Positions 15,716 to 26,254 of a DNA stretch of 64,000 nt are shown in pieces. Origin of the DNA: Marinomonas transparens. Its GTDB lineage: Bacteria; Pseudomonadota; Gammaproteobacteria; Pseudomonadales; Marinomonadaceae. A program made the position numbers and the translations under genes. The stretch covers positions 1 to 64,000 of the forward strand of contig NZ_JAEMNX010000005.1 of NCBI RefSeq assembly GCF_016463975.1. Reading direction: 5' to 3'. The notes under the pieces were generated by a model that was not told the origin of the DNA, searched no databases, and worked only from the letters and a program-made list of their open reading frames with translations. Positions within the stretch are counted from its first letter, which is position 1, and the number at the start of each line of letters is the position of its first letter.

Positions 15716-17200
15716 ATGACCAGTAAGTCTGTCAAACAAGGTGAGTTTTATGAGTTGGAGGTCGATGGAGACCTGCAACAAAGTTCGGCGTATAACGACG
15801 ATTTAGCGCCCACTAAAATCAAAGACCGAACTTGGAGCAAATGGAATATCGCTGCGCTATGGGTTGGCATGTCAATTTGTGTTCCGACTTATACCCTAGG
15901 TGGCGTACTGACCGCCTACTTCGGCTTATCTGTCATGGAAGCCCTGTTTACTATTCTGATTGCCAATATCATTTTGCTGGTGCCATTAACGCTAAATGCT
16001 TATCCGGGGACTAAGTTTGGTATCCCATTCCCCGTTCTATTACGCTCTTCATTTGGCATGCTAGGTTCTAATATCCCCTGCTTAATCCGTGCACTGGTTG
16101 CCTGTGGTTGGTTCGGCATTCAAACCATGTTTGGCGGCTTGGCAATCCATTTATTCTTGTCGGCTGTTTCCGATGGCTGGGCAAGTTTAGGCGGGGTTGG
16201 AGAAGTGATTGGCTTCTTTATTTTCTGGGCGCTCAATATGTACGTGGTGATTCGCGGTGCCGAGTCCATAAAGTGGCTAGAAACCTTGGCGGCTCCCTTA
16301 CTATTAATCGTCGGTATTGGTCTGATGCTTTGGGCTGGGGGTAAGGTATCTTTTATGGAAATCCTCGCCACACCCGCCAATCGTCCCGCCGATGCTGGTT
16401 TTTTTGGTTACTTTTTTGGCGGTCTAACCGCTATGGTAGGGTTCTGGGCCACCTTGTCTCTCAATATCCCAGACTTCAGCCGCTATGCAAAAAGCCAAAA
16501 AGATCAAATAGTTGGTCAAATTATTGGCCTACCTGCCACGATGTTTTTCTTTGCTGCACTGGGTGTTGTGCTAACTGCCGCGTCAAGTACGTTAGTCGGC
16601 GAGACCATTTCCGACCCCATTTCTTTAATCGGTAAAATCGACAGCCCATTATGGGTGGCCATTGCCATGGTATTGATCATTATTGCCACCCTTTCGACGA
16701 ATACCGCAGCCAACGTGGTATCTCCAACCAATGACTTTCAAAACATTGCGCCTAAGTTCATTAACCATACCCGTGGCGTCTTGTTAACTGGCCTTATTGG
16801 CATTCTATTAATGGGCTGGGAGTTGATGAAAAAATTGGGCTGGCTAGACTCTGATGTCAGTGTCGAAAGCATGTATTCAAACTGGCTGCTGGGCTACTCA
16901 AGTTTGCTTGGGCCTATCGCTGGCATCATGATTATTGATTACTTCTTGATCAAGCGTCAGCACTTAGATCTAGTGGCTCTATACAAACCAAACAGTCTTT
17001 ACCCTGCTTTTAATAACGCAGGCTTAATCGCCTTTGCGGTACCTGTGGCTATCACTCTGATTGCATTAAATGTCTCAGCACTTGGTTGGTTCTACAGTTA
17101 TGGTTGGTTCACGGGGGCCTTTACGGGTGCTATCGTTTATTTCATTCTAGCTAATATGAACACGTCAGCAGCCAAGCAAACCGATGCCCTGCCATCTTAA
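15716..17200 (+). CDS. NCS1-family nucleobase/hydantoin:cation symporter
   Basis: A 494-residue protein with about twelve membrane segments. The N-terminal TWSKWNIAALWVGMSICVPT and YTLGGVLTAYFGLS are typical of NCS1 carriers; later LRSSFGMLGSNIPCLIRALV, ACGWFGIQTMFGG, WATLSLNIPDFSRYA and ANVVSPTNDFQN match the substrate- and cation-site regions of uracil, allantoin or hydantoin importers (PydP, PucI, Mhp1). I place the start at the ATG at 15716, eight bases after GAGG; a GTG nine bases earlier is in frame. Between the hydrolase and dihydropyrimidinase genes, it most likely imports uracil, thymine or a dihydropyrimidine/hydantoin. Exact substrate unknown. Confidence 0.88.
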   Translation: MTSKSVKQGEFYELEVDGDLQQSSAYNDDLAPTKIKDRTWSKWNIAALWVGMSICVPTYTLGGVLTAYFGLSVMEALFTILIANIILLVPLTLNAYPGTKFGIPFPVLLRSSFGMLGSNIPCLIRALVACGWFGIQTMFGGLAIHLFLSAVSDGWASLGGVGEVIGFFIFWALNMYVVIRGAESIKWLETLAAPLLLIVGIGLMLWAGGKVSFMEILATPANRPADAGFFGYFFGGLTAMVGFWATLSLNIPDFSRYAKSQKDQIVGQIIGLPATMFFFAALGVVLTAASSTLVGETISDPISLIGKIDSPLWVAIAMVLIIIATLSTNTAANVVSPTNDFQNIAPKFINHTRGVLLTGLIGILLMGWELMKKLGWLDSDVSVESMYSNWLLGYSSLLGPIAGIMIIDYFLIKRQHLDLVALYKPNSLYPAFNNAGLIAFAVPVAITLIALNVSALGWFYSYGWFTGAFTGAIVYFILANMNTSAAKQTDALPS

Positions 17201-17217
17201 TAACCTAGTTTGATGCA

Positions 17218-17244
17218 TTAGCGATCTTTCGGGTCGCTAATTTT
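17218..17244 (+). terminator. Hairpin between transporter and hydA
   Basis: TTAGCGA / TCGCTAA with a nine-base loop is followed by TTTT. It may terminate or attenuate transcription between the NCS1 gene and hydA. Confidence 0.55.
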
Positions 17245-17264
17245 CTCATCAGCCATTGTTGTAA

Positions 17265-18767
<1,503 letters not shown>

Positions 18768-18780
18768 GTTGAAGCAAAAA

Positions 18781-18812
18781 ATGATTAGGAGACACAGACT
18801 CCTAATCATTTT
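18781..18812 (+). terminator. Terminator after hydA
   Basis: A perfect 11-bp stem (ATGATTAGGAG / CTCCTAATCAT, loop of seven) is followed by TTTC. It lies 13 bases after the hydA stop. Confidence 0.7.
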
Positions 18813-18842
18813 CAGTAGCAATATAAAGAATGCGAATAAAAG

Positions 18843-19307
18843 TTAGTTCTTTAGTAGGATTTGAGACCAAGCCTCATCCGCGACGTGCTTGTAAGCCTGC
18901 CAATCTCCATTCAGCCAGCGTTGGCGCCCACCTTCTGCGTAAAACAAATACAACTCATCCCCAAAAAACTCCCAAACTTCTCCACCAGTCTTGACCTTAC
19001 CTTCTCCTAAACTCAACGCATTTGCGCAAAAGCCATTATAGTGAGGAACATAGCTTGTTGGGTTCGCTGAAAATTTATCTGCAGACGCTTGGCTGGCGAA
19101 ATACCAATCCGCCCCTTGCCAGCTCACACGATAGCGCTTTTCGCCCTTTACTAAACGTGAGCGGCGATCCATATCCGCTTGATAGTAAGCTGTGGCATCA
19201 TGCCCACCAATAGCAGTATTTCCCCAAAAGCTGGTACTTACTGGTTCTGAAGCCAAAGCAAAAGTCGATGCCAATAGCATCACCACAAGCCCTATATAGT
19301 GCAACAT
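18843..19307 (-). CDS. Exported YHS-domain protein
   Basis: A 154-residue protein with a signal peptide (residues 1-20, ending ALA-SEP) and a YHS domain. The domain is shown by AIGGHDATAYY, RYRVSWQGADWYFASQASAD and FSANPTSYVPHYNGFCANAL. YHS proteins often go with metal handling or copper proteins, but this one has no recognised partner. The start is the ATG at 19307, six bases after GGAG; a TTG four codons earlier is in frame. It is convergent with hydA and shares no evident pathway with it. Confidence 0.78.
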   Translation of the reverse strand: MLHYIGLVVMLLASTFALASEPVSTSFWGNTAIGGHDATAYYQADMDRRSRLVKGEKRYRVSWQGADWYFASQASADKFSANPTSYVPHYNGFCANALSLGEGKVKTGGEVWEFFGDELYLFYAEGGRQRWLNGDWQAYKHVADEAWSQILLKN

Positions 19308-19437
19308 TGCTATCTCCAAAGACGACTAAAGAAAAGAATCTGACGATCTGCAAATTCGACTGCTCAAACCTCTCTTAGTTCAACCCGCTTAGTACAAGTC
19401 CCACAAGGTACTTTGGCATATCAAAGTCGGCCGACGA

Positions 19438-20085
19438 TCAATCACGTTTAACGGAAAGTATGGCCTTTTGCCGATAAAAACGAATCAATTCTTGCACATT
19501 AAAAGCCGTTACTTCTGCGCCGTAATACCGCATGTCTTTGGCTTTACCATTGTGTATGTCTTTCCTGACACCACTCATACCGTCATAGGCATGAGTACTG
19601 CTCTGAATTTCAATCAGGTTCAAATTAGTGGACACAACAAGCATGGTGCCGTATTTATAAACAGGGTCTTCATTTTTAAAAATCTTTGAAAAGTCAACAG
19701 CATAGATGTCATTTATTTTTGGGTTTTCTAGGTAACTTAAGGTTTTATCTTGCTGCGCTGGCGCTAAGTAATGCAAACCTAAAACAAGACAAGGAACAAT
19801 GACTGCCCAAATTTCTATTGGTAAAAATAATAAGGTATGTGCAGGTGGCTTAATAATATCGTCTATATTTTCAGTACGGCGAAACAAACGAGCTTTGTAA
19901 TTCAGCAATAAACCAACTCCCCCCATAAATAAGCAGACAACAACCAAAGAGATGATCTTTACCCAGTTGTTCGCCCCATAAAAGCCATCGCCCATGAAAT
20001 AATCAATAACAAACTGCACATCAATAAAAGCCGCGATTAAAATTGCGGGAACTAACCAGCCATACCCTTTCCAGATATTTAACAT
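19438..20085 (-). CDS. Hypothetical membrane protein
   Basis: A 215-residue protein I do not recognise. Three hydrophobic segments are visible near residues 8-28, 42-62 and 85-105, followed by a hydrophilic domain of about 110 residues, probably periplasmic, with KYGTMLVVSTNLNLIEIQSS and MRYYGAEVTAFNVQELIRFY. The stretch GYGWLVPAILIAAF at the N-terminus resembles small inner-membrane proteins of unknown function. It has no operon partner; the YHS gene downstream on the same strand is 131 bases away. Confidence 0.6.
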   Translation of the reverse strand: MLNIWKGYGWLVPAILIAAFIDVQFVIDYFMGDGFYGANNWVKIISLVVVCLFMGGVGLLLNYKARLFRRTENIDDIIKPPAHTLLFLPIEIWAVIVPCLVLGLHYLAPAQQDKTLSYLENPKINDIYAVDFSKIFKNEDPVYKYGTMLVVSTNLNLIEIQSSTHAYDGMSGVRKDIHNGKAKDMRYYGAEVTAFNVQELIRFYRQKAILSVKRD

Positions 20086-20363
20086 CTTTATATCCCATCT
20101 CCTACTATTAATAGCTCATCTGTTTAAGCCTAGCTCTGTTTGCTACTTACGCTAATCACACTCAATAAAGACTAAGTCACTGTCGCATGGCCCAGTTCTG
20201 CTTACATTTCTTAACATAGTATCAAAAAGAACGATATAGAGAACACTAAATCCTTTTTATATCAGTACCATAGATTGTGTCATTGAGTTAAAAATGACAT
20301 TTTATGCAGAGCTCAGTACTCTTTACTCATAAGTATTTAATGGTTGGCGGTAAAGGAAGGGAC
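20086..20363. promoter_or_regulatory. Divergent intergenic region
   Basis: This AT-rich gap separates the leftward membrane protein from the rightward PPOX-family gene and should hold both promoters. No distinct operator was recognised. Confidence 0.4.
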
Positions 20364-20969
20364 ATGTACATTCAATCGGAAACAGACTTAAGAGCCCTTT
20401 TGGGCTTTCCAAAAGATAGAGCAAAAAACAAGCAACTCGATGAATTAGAAAAACACAGCATTCATTTTATTCGGCTATCGCCTTTTTTGACCCTTTCAAG
20501 CCATGATGCTTCTGGCCATGTTGATTGCTCGCCCCGTGGCGGCAAACCAGGTTTTGTCAAAGTCATCAATAATAAATGCATTCTTATTCCGGAATCAAAA
20601 GGCAATAACCGCCTAGATAGCTTGCTCAACCTATTAGCAACAGGAAACATCGGCTGCCTTTTTTTGATTCCTGGGGTAGATGAAACCTTAAGAATTAATG
20701 GCACCGCTCGCATCAGCACCTCTACTGAACACCTAGCTCTTTTTACAGAAGAGCGTAATCCGCCCAAAGTTTGCATTGAAATAACCATTACAGAAGTATT
20801 CTTACACTGTGCAAAATCTTTAATGCGCTCTGAACTATGGTCCATTGATAGCCAGATCGAACGTTCGTCACTTCCCACTATGGGCATCATGATCAATGAG
20901 CAACTTGCTGTTACGGATATTCCTGAAAGCCAAAATGAAATGCTGAAACGTTATAAAAAAGACCTATAA
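20364..20969 (+). CDS. PPOX-class FMN-dependent flavoprotein
   Basis: A 201-residue split beta-barrel flavoprotein of the pyridoxamine-phosphate-oxidase-like superfamily, similar to the DR_2398/MSMEG_1061 group. Support comes from FIRLSPFLTLSSHDASGHVD followed by CSPRGGKPGFVKV, ILIPESKGNNRLDSLLNLL, NIGCLFLIPGVDETLRINGTA and EITITEVFLHCAKSLMRSEL. These proteins bind FMN; the superfamily also includes F420-using enzymes, but the motifs here point to the FMN branch. The start at 20364 follows AAGGAAGG; an in-frame ATG at 20304 lacks such a site. It stands alone and the substrate is unknown. Confidence 0.78.
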   Translation: MYIQSETDLRALLGFPKDRAKNKQLDELEKHSIHFIRLSPFLTLSSHDASGHVDCSPRGGKPGFVKVINNKCILIPESKGNNRLDSLLNLLATGNIGCLFLIPGVDETLRINGTARISTSTEHLALFTEERNPPKVCIEITITEVFLHCAKSLMRSELWSIDSQIERSSLPTMGIMINEQLAVTDIPESQNEMLKRYKKDL

Positions 20970-21394
20970 AGACATCAATCTTTTCCCCTTCTATTAAAAA
21001 TACAGAGCAAAAGATCAAGTGAAAAATGTTGCTTTGTAAGTAAGTTAGCGACATAAAGACTGTAAATAAGTCAGCTAAGAGCCCTATAGATCACACTAAA
21101 AAACCTAAATCCGGCCAAAAAAACGCCTTCTTCGTGCACCTAAACCTTATAAAAAAACCTCTTAAAAATTAAGATTGAAAAATAAAAACAAACAAAAACA
21201 AACACTTAATAGATTATTAAGAAGCATAAAATTAAGATTAAATTAAGCATGAATTAAGTAAAAATTAAGACCTAAAGTCAGGCTTTCATTATTGTAATAA
21301 AAGAACATATACGTGATGATGACTACTGAAAATCGTACGATTTTTTACACAAAGATCTATTGACTATAAAAAAAACAATTTAGGCCTATTTATT
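20970..21394. promoter_or_regulatory. AT-rich porin control region
   Basis: This 425-base stretch has no gene. It is very AT-rich and rich in ATTAAG words, four of which form the phased array at 21230-21273. Confidence 0.55.
21230..21273 (+). promoter_or_regulatory. Four direct repeats, 11-bp phased, upstream of porin
   Basis: AATTAAG occurs at 21230, 21241, 21252 and 21263, each followed by a variable four-base spacer, giving exact 11-bp periodicity. Further ATTAAG words lie at 21168 and 21216. Seven conserved bases plus four spacer bases is the layout of OmpR/PhoB-family response-regulator sites. The array lies 122 bases upstream of the porin start. Confidence 0.65.
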
Positions 21395-22363
21395 ATGATT
21401 ATGAAAAAAACCACTCTATATACAGCCATTGTCAGCAGTATGCTATCTGCTGGTATCGCCAACGCCGCTCCTACCATGAGTGCCAATATTGAATTAAATA
21501 CTGATGTTTATGATAAATCCGTTAGTGAGACTACTTACGAGCAAGACGGACGTGTAGAGCTAACCGCTTATAACAAACATACTTCAGGTGATAACTTTAT
21601 CGAAGGTAAAGGCGCCATTGAACTCAAAGTAGATAACTCATCATACGTTGCTGACGTCTATGCCAAAATTGGTAATAGCAAGTGGGATGTACAAGTAGGT
21701 CACTTTGAGGCAATCAATCTTTTTCCAAAAGGCAAAGACACTTTGGTTTCAAACGCCGGCGGTGTCGCTGTTTATGAAGCGAACCTAGCCCGTGGTCGAG
21801 CGGATGATGGTGGACAAATTGCCCTTCACTTTGCACCAAGCGACAGCCTAAAAATCGAAATTGGCACCATCTATGGTGACGATGATACTAATGGTGATAA
21901 TAAAGCAGCCTTCTCAGGTATTCGCCCAATCGCGATTCTCTCAACTGACGCTGCTACTTTTACTGCTGGTTATGAAAGTGTGAAATACGATTTGGCTGCT
22001 GGTGGCGATGTTAGCAAAACAGGTTACTCTATCGGTGCAAACTTTGATGTCTCAAGCGCAAACGTTAACGTTGCCATGACTCACCTTAAAGACGACTCTA
22101 CTGGTGTTGACAAAGAAGTAGATTCTTTTGTTATCAATATGACAGCGGGTAACTTTGGTTTAGGCTTGATTTCTTCTACTGAAGATAATGCCGGTTCTGA
22201 GACATCTGTGATGACTGCTTATACCGCTTACACCATGCCTGTTTTCGACATCGAGAATGCGTCTGTTACTTTAGCAGCCTCATACTCAACGGCTGACGAC
22301 GTGGCGGCAAGCCAAGACGATGAAATCCTAGCCACTCGCGTACGCATTAATTACACTTTCTAG
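21395..22363 (+). CDS. Outer-membrane porin
   Basis: A 322-residue beta-barrel protein. The signal peptide ends at IANAAP (about residue 25). The mature part alternates short strands with acidic turns (for example VADVYAKIGNSKWDVQVGHF) and ends in RVRINYTF, with the terminal Phe recognised by the outer-membrane assembly machinery. DGRVELTAYNKHTSG and FEAINLFPKGKDTLV resemble carbohydrate porins of marine gammaproteobacteria, but solute choice cannot be read. The ATG at 21395 or 21401 may be used. Transcription is likely controlled through the phased repeats upstream. It is monocistronic, with a terminator after the stop. Confidence 0.8.
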   Translation: MIMKKTTLYTAIVSSMLSAGIANAAPTMSANIELNTDVYDKSVSETTYEQDGRVELTAYNKHTSGDNFIEGKGAIELKVDNSSYVADVYAKIGNSKWDVQVGHFEAINLFPKGKDTLVSNAGGVAVYEANLARGRADDGGQIALHFAPSDSLKIEIGTIYGDDDTNGDNKAAFSGIRPIAILSTDAATFTAGYESVKYDLAAGGDVSKTGYSIGANFDVSSANVNVAMTHLKDDSTGVDKEVDSFVINMTAGNFGLGLISSTEDNAGSETSVMTAYTAYTMPVFDIENASVTLAASYSTADDVAASQDDEILATRVRINYTF

Positions 22364-22384
22364 CAATAGAAAAAAGATAAAAGC

Positions 22385-22430
22385 AACACTGTCAGTCTCC
22401 CCTTTTCTGGCAGTGTTGTTCTTTATTTTT
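22385..22430 (+). terminator. Terminator after the porin gene
   Basis: AACACTGTCAG pairs with CTGGCAGTGTT (one bulge) and is followed by TGTTCTTTATTTTT, a T-rich tract. Confidence 0.7.
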
Positions 22431-22567
22431 TACATATACCTACTCATCAAAAGTCTAGCTTTCCTCTCGTAAACCCAGCGTCAAACTGTCTCTCAATAAA
22501 AGTCATTGAATAGTCTTAAAATCTGTCTAAAATCCCCTCTATATTTAAACAGCTCATAGGATTTAGC

Positions 22568-23482
22568 ATGACATCGATTACCATTCTTGACGGCGGATTA
22601 AGTCGTGAACTTGAACGCCTTGGTGCCCCTTTTAGACAACCAGAATGGTCGGCCCTTGCGCTGATGGAAACACCTAATATTGTAAAACTCGCCCATCAGT
22701 CTTATATCGACAGTGGCGCCCGAGTGATTACAACAAATAGCTACGCTGTGGTGCCTTTCCATATAGGTGAAACAGCCTTCAAAGAGCAGGGTCATGAATT
22801 GGCGGCACTATCAGGCAAGATGGCACGTAACGCAGTAGAAGAAAGCAATACTGATACTCAAGTTGCAGGCTGCCTACCTCCTCTGTTTGGTTCTTACCGT
22901 GCTGACCTCTTTTTACCCGAGCGCGTAAACGAAATAGCCATTCCGTTAATCGAATCGCTTAACCCTTATGTGGACATTTGGCTGTCTGAAACCCAATCTT
23001 TGATCGAGGAAGTCACTCGCGTCAAAGCGTTAGTCGATAAAATAGATACGGATAAAAAACCTTTCTGGGCTTCCTTTACATTAGAAGACGCCGAGCCAAC
23101 TGCTGAACCAGTATTGCGCTCAGGCGAAACGGTTGTCGATGCAGTGAAGGCCATGCATGCCCTTGGCGTAAATGCGATTCTATTCAATTGCAGCCAGCCG
23201 GAAATCATCGGCGAAGCTATTCAATTAACAAAAAGCACATTAAAGTCATTAAACAGCGCAGATATTCAAATAGGCGCTTATGCGAATGCTTTTCCTCCCC
23301 AACCAAAATCAGCAGCAGCAAACGAAGATTTAGATGAAATAAGAAAAGACCTAACGCCACCCGCTTATTTAACTTGGGTGAAACAATGGAATAAAGACGG
23401 CGCAACCCTAATCGGCGGCTGTTGTGGCATTGGACCTGAGCACATTAAAGCGATTTCACAATATCAAAATACGCTTAAATAA
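22568..23482 (+). CDS. Homocysteine S-methyltransferase family protein
   Basis: A 304-residue barrel enzyme of the MmuM/S-methyltransferase family. It would move a methyl group from S-methylmethionine (or a betaine-like donor) to homocysteine. The N-terminal ILDGGLSRELERLGAPF is the family signature. Zinc ligands are present: Cys in ILFNCSQPEII and the Cys pair in IGGCCGIGPEHI. GARVITTNSYAVVPFHIG is also typical. No S-methylmethionine permease is adjacent. In marine bacteria the donor may be S-methylmethionine or a dimethylsulfonio compound; that is speculation. Confidence 0.85.
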   Translation: MTSITILDGGLSRELERLGAPFRQPEWSALALMETPNIVKLAHQSYIDSGARVITTNSYAVVPFHIGETAFKEQGHELAALSGKMARNAVEESNTDTQVAGCLPPLFGSYRADLFLPERVNEIAIPLIESLNPYVDIWLSETQSLIEEVTRVKALVDKIDTDKKPFWASFTLEDAEPTAEPVLRSGETVVDAVKAMHALGVNAILFNCSQPEIIGEAIQLTKSTLKSLNSADIQIGAYANAFPPQPKSAAANEDLDEIRKDLTPPAYLTWVKQWNKDGATLIGGCCGIGPEHIKAISQYQNTLK

Positions 23483-24191
23483 TGAGTAGATATCAATAAT
23501 TATCAAGGCACAAAACACGGTCTCCCTCTGCAGAAAGCAGAGGAAGCCTGTGGATTAATTGGTTTTCGATGATGCTACGATTTTCTGTAAAGCTGCCCCT
23601 TAAGCTTTCTTGCACTTCAGAGTCTTTCGATAATATGCTCTTTTAAGCACAGTAATTTACCGTCATCGCATATTCTGTATACAGTCTATAATCCTGATAG
23701 CGCAGCTTGTATTGCTCAACATAGGAAACATTAGACTGTGAGCTCACTGGTACTGATGTCGCTCACTTTTCCGTGTTCGACAGACATTCACCTTGCACCC
23801 TACGTCACTATAAATTCTTTTCGTGCTGTTAACCTCCTCATCATCTAGAGACCTTTGCACGACTGCTGTGTGTACCAATACATTGTTAAAAATAGACTCA
23901 AAGCGCAGGGAGATGCTCGGAGTATTTATAACCCATAAACGCGGCTTTGGCATCCTCGGCAATGGCTCCTGCATTGTCCTATTAACCACCCCCCTGTGGC
24001 TATGCGTCGCCCTAACACTTACATCCATATAAGTACCCGCTTTTTCGTCTATTTTTGCCTCGTCTTTGCTTTGCTCGCGACGTCGTGCAAAGGTCTCTAT
24101 AAGTGACAGACACTAAAAAGCGATTTGATATTAACTACTTAAACCATTAAATTGCTTGCCTATTAAGTAATCAAATTATTGGGTAATAACA
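23483..24191. other. Intergenic stretch containing a MITE-like element
   Basis: No gene is supported. A hairpin without a T-run (CCTCTGC/GCAGAGG, 23525-23543) follows the methyltransferase gene. The MITE-like element at 23847-24098 fills much of the rest. A 94-codon leftward frame at 23744-24028 lies largely within this element and has no recognisable domain. Confidence 0.6.
23847..24098. mobile_element. MITE-like element, long copy
   Basis: Perfect 17-bp terminal inverted repeats: AGAGACCTTTGCACGAC (23847-23863) and GTCGTGCAAAGGTCTCT (24082-24098). Inner sequence (CAATACATTGTTAAAAATAG, CCGCTTTTTCGTC, TTTGCCTCGTC) is shared with 54995-55132. This copy carries about 110 extra bases after CCCATAAAC that the other lacks. 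It has no transposase gene and must rely on one elsewhere. Confidence 0.78.
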
Positions 24192-26171
24192 TTGAGAACA
24201 TTTTTTACATTCATATACAGCCTCTTTTTTTCTTGCCTGATACAAGCACAAGAAGTAATCACTCTGACAGATGACAGTGAGATTCTGTACTTATCATCTG
24301 GCATCGATATTGCCATTGACCCAACAGGGCTATTAACCATTGATGACATAACAGCAAGTGATGTGGTTTTTAAAAATACGCCATTTCCGTTTAATGGCGG
24401 CTACACCAGAGACACTCATTGGTTTCGCTTTACTGTGCAGAAAAGCGCACCAAAAAGTGACTCGAAAAACACAAAGAATATAAGCAGCTTTCTATTAGCG
24501 GCAGGCCCGACCTATATAGATAAACTGACTCTCTACAGCCCTTCTACAAAAAACGAATCAAGCTACACTGTTCAGGTAGCGGGCGATACCATTGCAGCCA
24601 ATCAACACCCCTTAGGTTTGATATACGGTCCTTATACTTTTTCGATTACCTTAACTGATAATGAACCGCAAACTTTGTACCTAAAAATGCAGGGGAATGA
24701 TGATTCCACTCTACAACTCATCTTATCGTCACGCGATCAGCTAGCGAAAATTAACAATCTCGATATGCTGCTATCAGGTTTTATTTTAGGGGCATTGACC
24801 TTAATATCCATTAATGCATTTATTATGTGGCGATGGTTAAAGCAACCGATTTATTTACCTATCATTGGTTATGCCATCGTTATCATTATCCATAAAGTAA
24901 TGCTGAGTGGCATAATCGCACGCTACCTACTACCTGATTCGCCCAACATCATGAATCTGGTAGATCCGCTCAGTATTAGCTTTCACTCCCTTTGTTCGAT
25001 TACCTTTTTTATTATGTATTATGACTCGAAACACAGTTTCCCCCGTTTACATTATTTCTTTTTATCCTTCTTGATCTTCACCATTGTTACCATATTCAGC
25101 ATTCCGCTAGGCTACTATCTGTATTTCGCACCTTATTTATTCTTATTCGCACTGATGTTACTTCCGTCATTATTATTTGTGTCATGGAAAGTAGCACAAA
25201 CAGGCTCTGTCGGAAGTCAGTCGGTATTTATTGGAACCACCATTTATGTGGCTATTCTCTCTATAGCCATACTCAGTGCGCTCGGTGCCATTCCCTTTTA
25301 TCCCATGATAATGAACGCACCAGCCATCGCGTCTTTAGTCTTCCTGTTTTCAATGCAACAAGGTATGCACCGACAAGTTAACCAATTTGAAGCGGAAAAA
25401 CTGGTCGCAGAAATAGCCGCCAGCAAGGCAAATAAAAAGGCCAATGAGGAAATACAACGGCGCCATGAGCAGTCAACTTTTATGACCATGGTTGCCCATG
25501 AAATTCACACGCCGCTCGCGGTAATAGACAGCGCAATTCAAACCATCGAAATGAGTAGCCCAACACTTTCCCCCTTCATTAGCGAACGCCATAACAGAAT
25601 TCAGAATTCGGTGAGCCGTTTAAGCCAATTACTAGAAAATACACTGGACGCAGAATCCCATGACTCACGTCCGTTACAGCCAAAAATTGAATCCATTAAT
25701 ACAGAACCCTTTATCCTAAATTGCCTACAAGAGTCCTTGCCTAAAACACGCCCTTACACACTCAACATCAGCCCTGATTGCACCATCAATGCAGATCCTA
25801 ATCTATTCAAGCATATTATTAGCAACCTACTCGTTAACGCCAAAAAATACAGTCCAAATGACAGTACAATTCATATATCCATTCATGAGCAAGAAAAAAA
25901 TGCACAAATAGGAACGCTATTTAGTATCCAAAATAATCATTACTCTAATGTTCCTATTGACCCCTCACGTTGGTTAAATAAATACTTTCGCCAGACAGAG
26001 ACACCCAATATTAATGGTTTTGGCTTGGGTTTATATTTGGTGCATAAAATAATAGATGCCCATCAAGGCGATATAAACATTGATATTAAACCAACTCCGT
26101 CAGTATCCAATTGGCTTGTCACCGTCAATGTTTGGCTGCCTATAGATACAACTCAGGTTGAAGGTTTATGA
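24192..26171 (+). CDS. 7TMR-DISM sensor histidine kinase
   Basis: A 659-residue membrane sensor. A signal peptide (about residues 1-19, TTG start) is followed by an extracytoplasmic DISMED2-type domain (about 30-180), seven hydrophobic segments (about 190-395), a HisKA domain with the phospho-acceptor His436 in VAHEIHTPLAV and a HATPase domain (about 535-655). In the ATPase domain the N box (ISNLLVNAKKYSP) and G2 box (NGFGLGLYLV) are present, but the DxGxG G1 box is not; SIQNNHYSNVPID stands in its place. No response regulator is adjacent. The ligand is unknown. The gene ends shortly before a strong bidirectional hairpin. Confidence 0.82.
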   Translation: MRTFFTFIYSLFFSCLIQAQEVITLTDDSEILYLSSGIDIAIDPTGLLTIDDITASDVVFKNTPFPFNGGYTRDTHWFRFTVQKSAPKSDSKNTKNISSFLLAAGPTYIDKLTLYSPSTKNESSYTVQVAGDTIAANQHPLGLIYGPYTFSITLTDNEPQTLYLKMQGNDDSTLQLILSSRDQLAKINNLDMLLSGFILGALTLISINAFIMWRWLKQPIYLPIIGYAIVIIIHKVMLSGIIARYLLPDSPNIMNLVDPLSISFHSLCSITFFIMYYDSKHSFPRLHYFFLSFLIFTIVTIFSIPLGYYLYFAPYLFLFALMLLPSLLFVSWKVAQTGSVGSQSVFIGTTIYVAILSIAILSALGAIPFYPMIMNAPAIASLVFLFSMQQGMHRQVNQFEAEKLVAEIAASKANKKANEEIQRRHEQSTFMTMVAHEIHTPLAVIDSAIQTIEMSSPTLSPFISERHNRIQNSVSRLSQLLENTLDAESHDSRPLQPKIESINTEPFILNCLQESLPKTRPYTLNISPDCTINADPNLFKHIISNLLVNAKKYSPNDSTIHISIHEQEKNAQIGTLFSIQNNHYSNVPIDPSRWLNKYFRQTETPNINGFGLGLYLVHKIIDAHQGDINIDIKPTPSVSNWLVTVNVWLPIDTTQVEGL

Positions 26172-26209
26172 CGCTTTTGTATATTGTGGAAGATACCCTC
26201 CATAAGAAA

Positions 26210-26237
26210 CGGCCATTAGATTTCTCTAATGGCCGCT
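26210..26237. terminator. Bidirectional terminator
   Basis: CGGCCATTAGA / TCTAATGGCCG with a four-base loop is followed rightward by CTTTTTT. It separates the convergent kinase and pqiC genes. Confidence 0.8.
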
Positions 26238-26254
26238 TTTTTAGAACATGAAGT

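Noticed and set aside
20364-20969. PPOX-family gene as a further F420-dependent enzyme
   Set aside because: The motifs fit the FMN-binding DR_2398-type branch, and the gene is separate from the F420 operon.
23744-24028. 94-codon leftward frame
   Set aside because: Much of it is inside the MITE-like element; it has no recognisable domain and no good ribosome-binding site.
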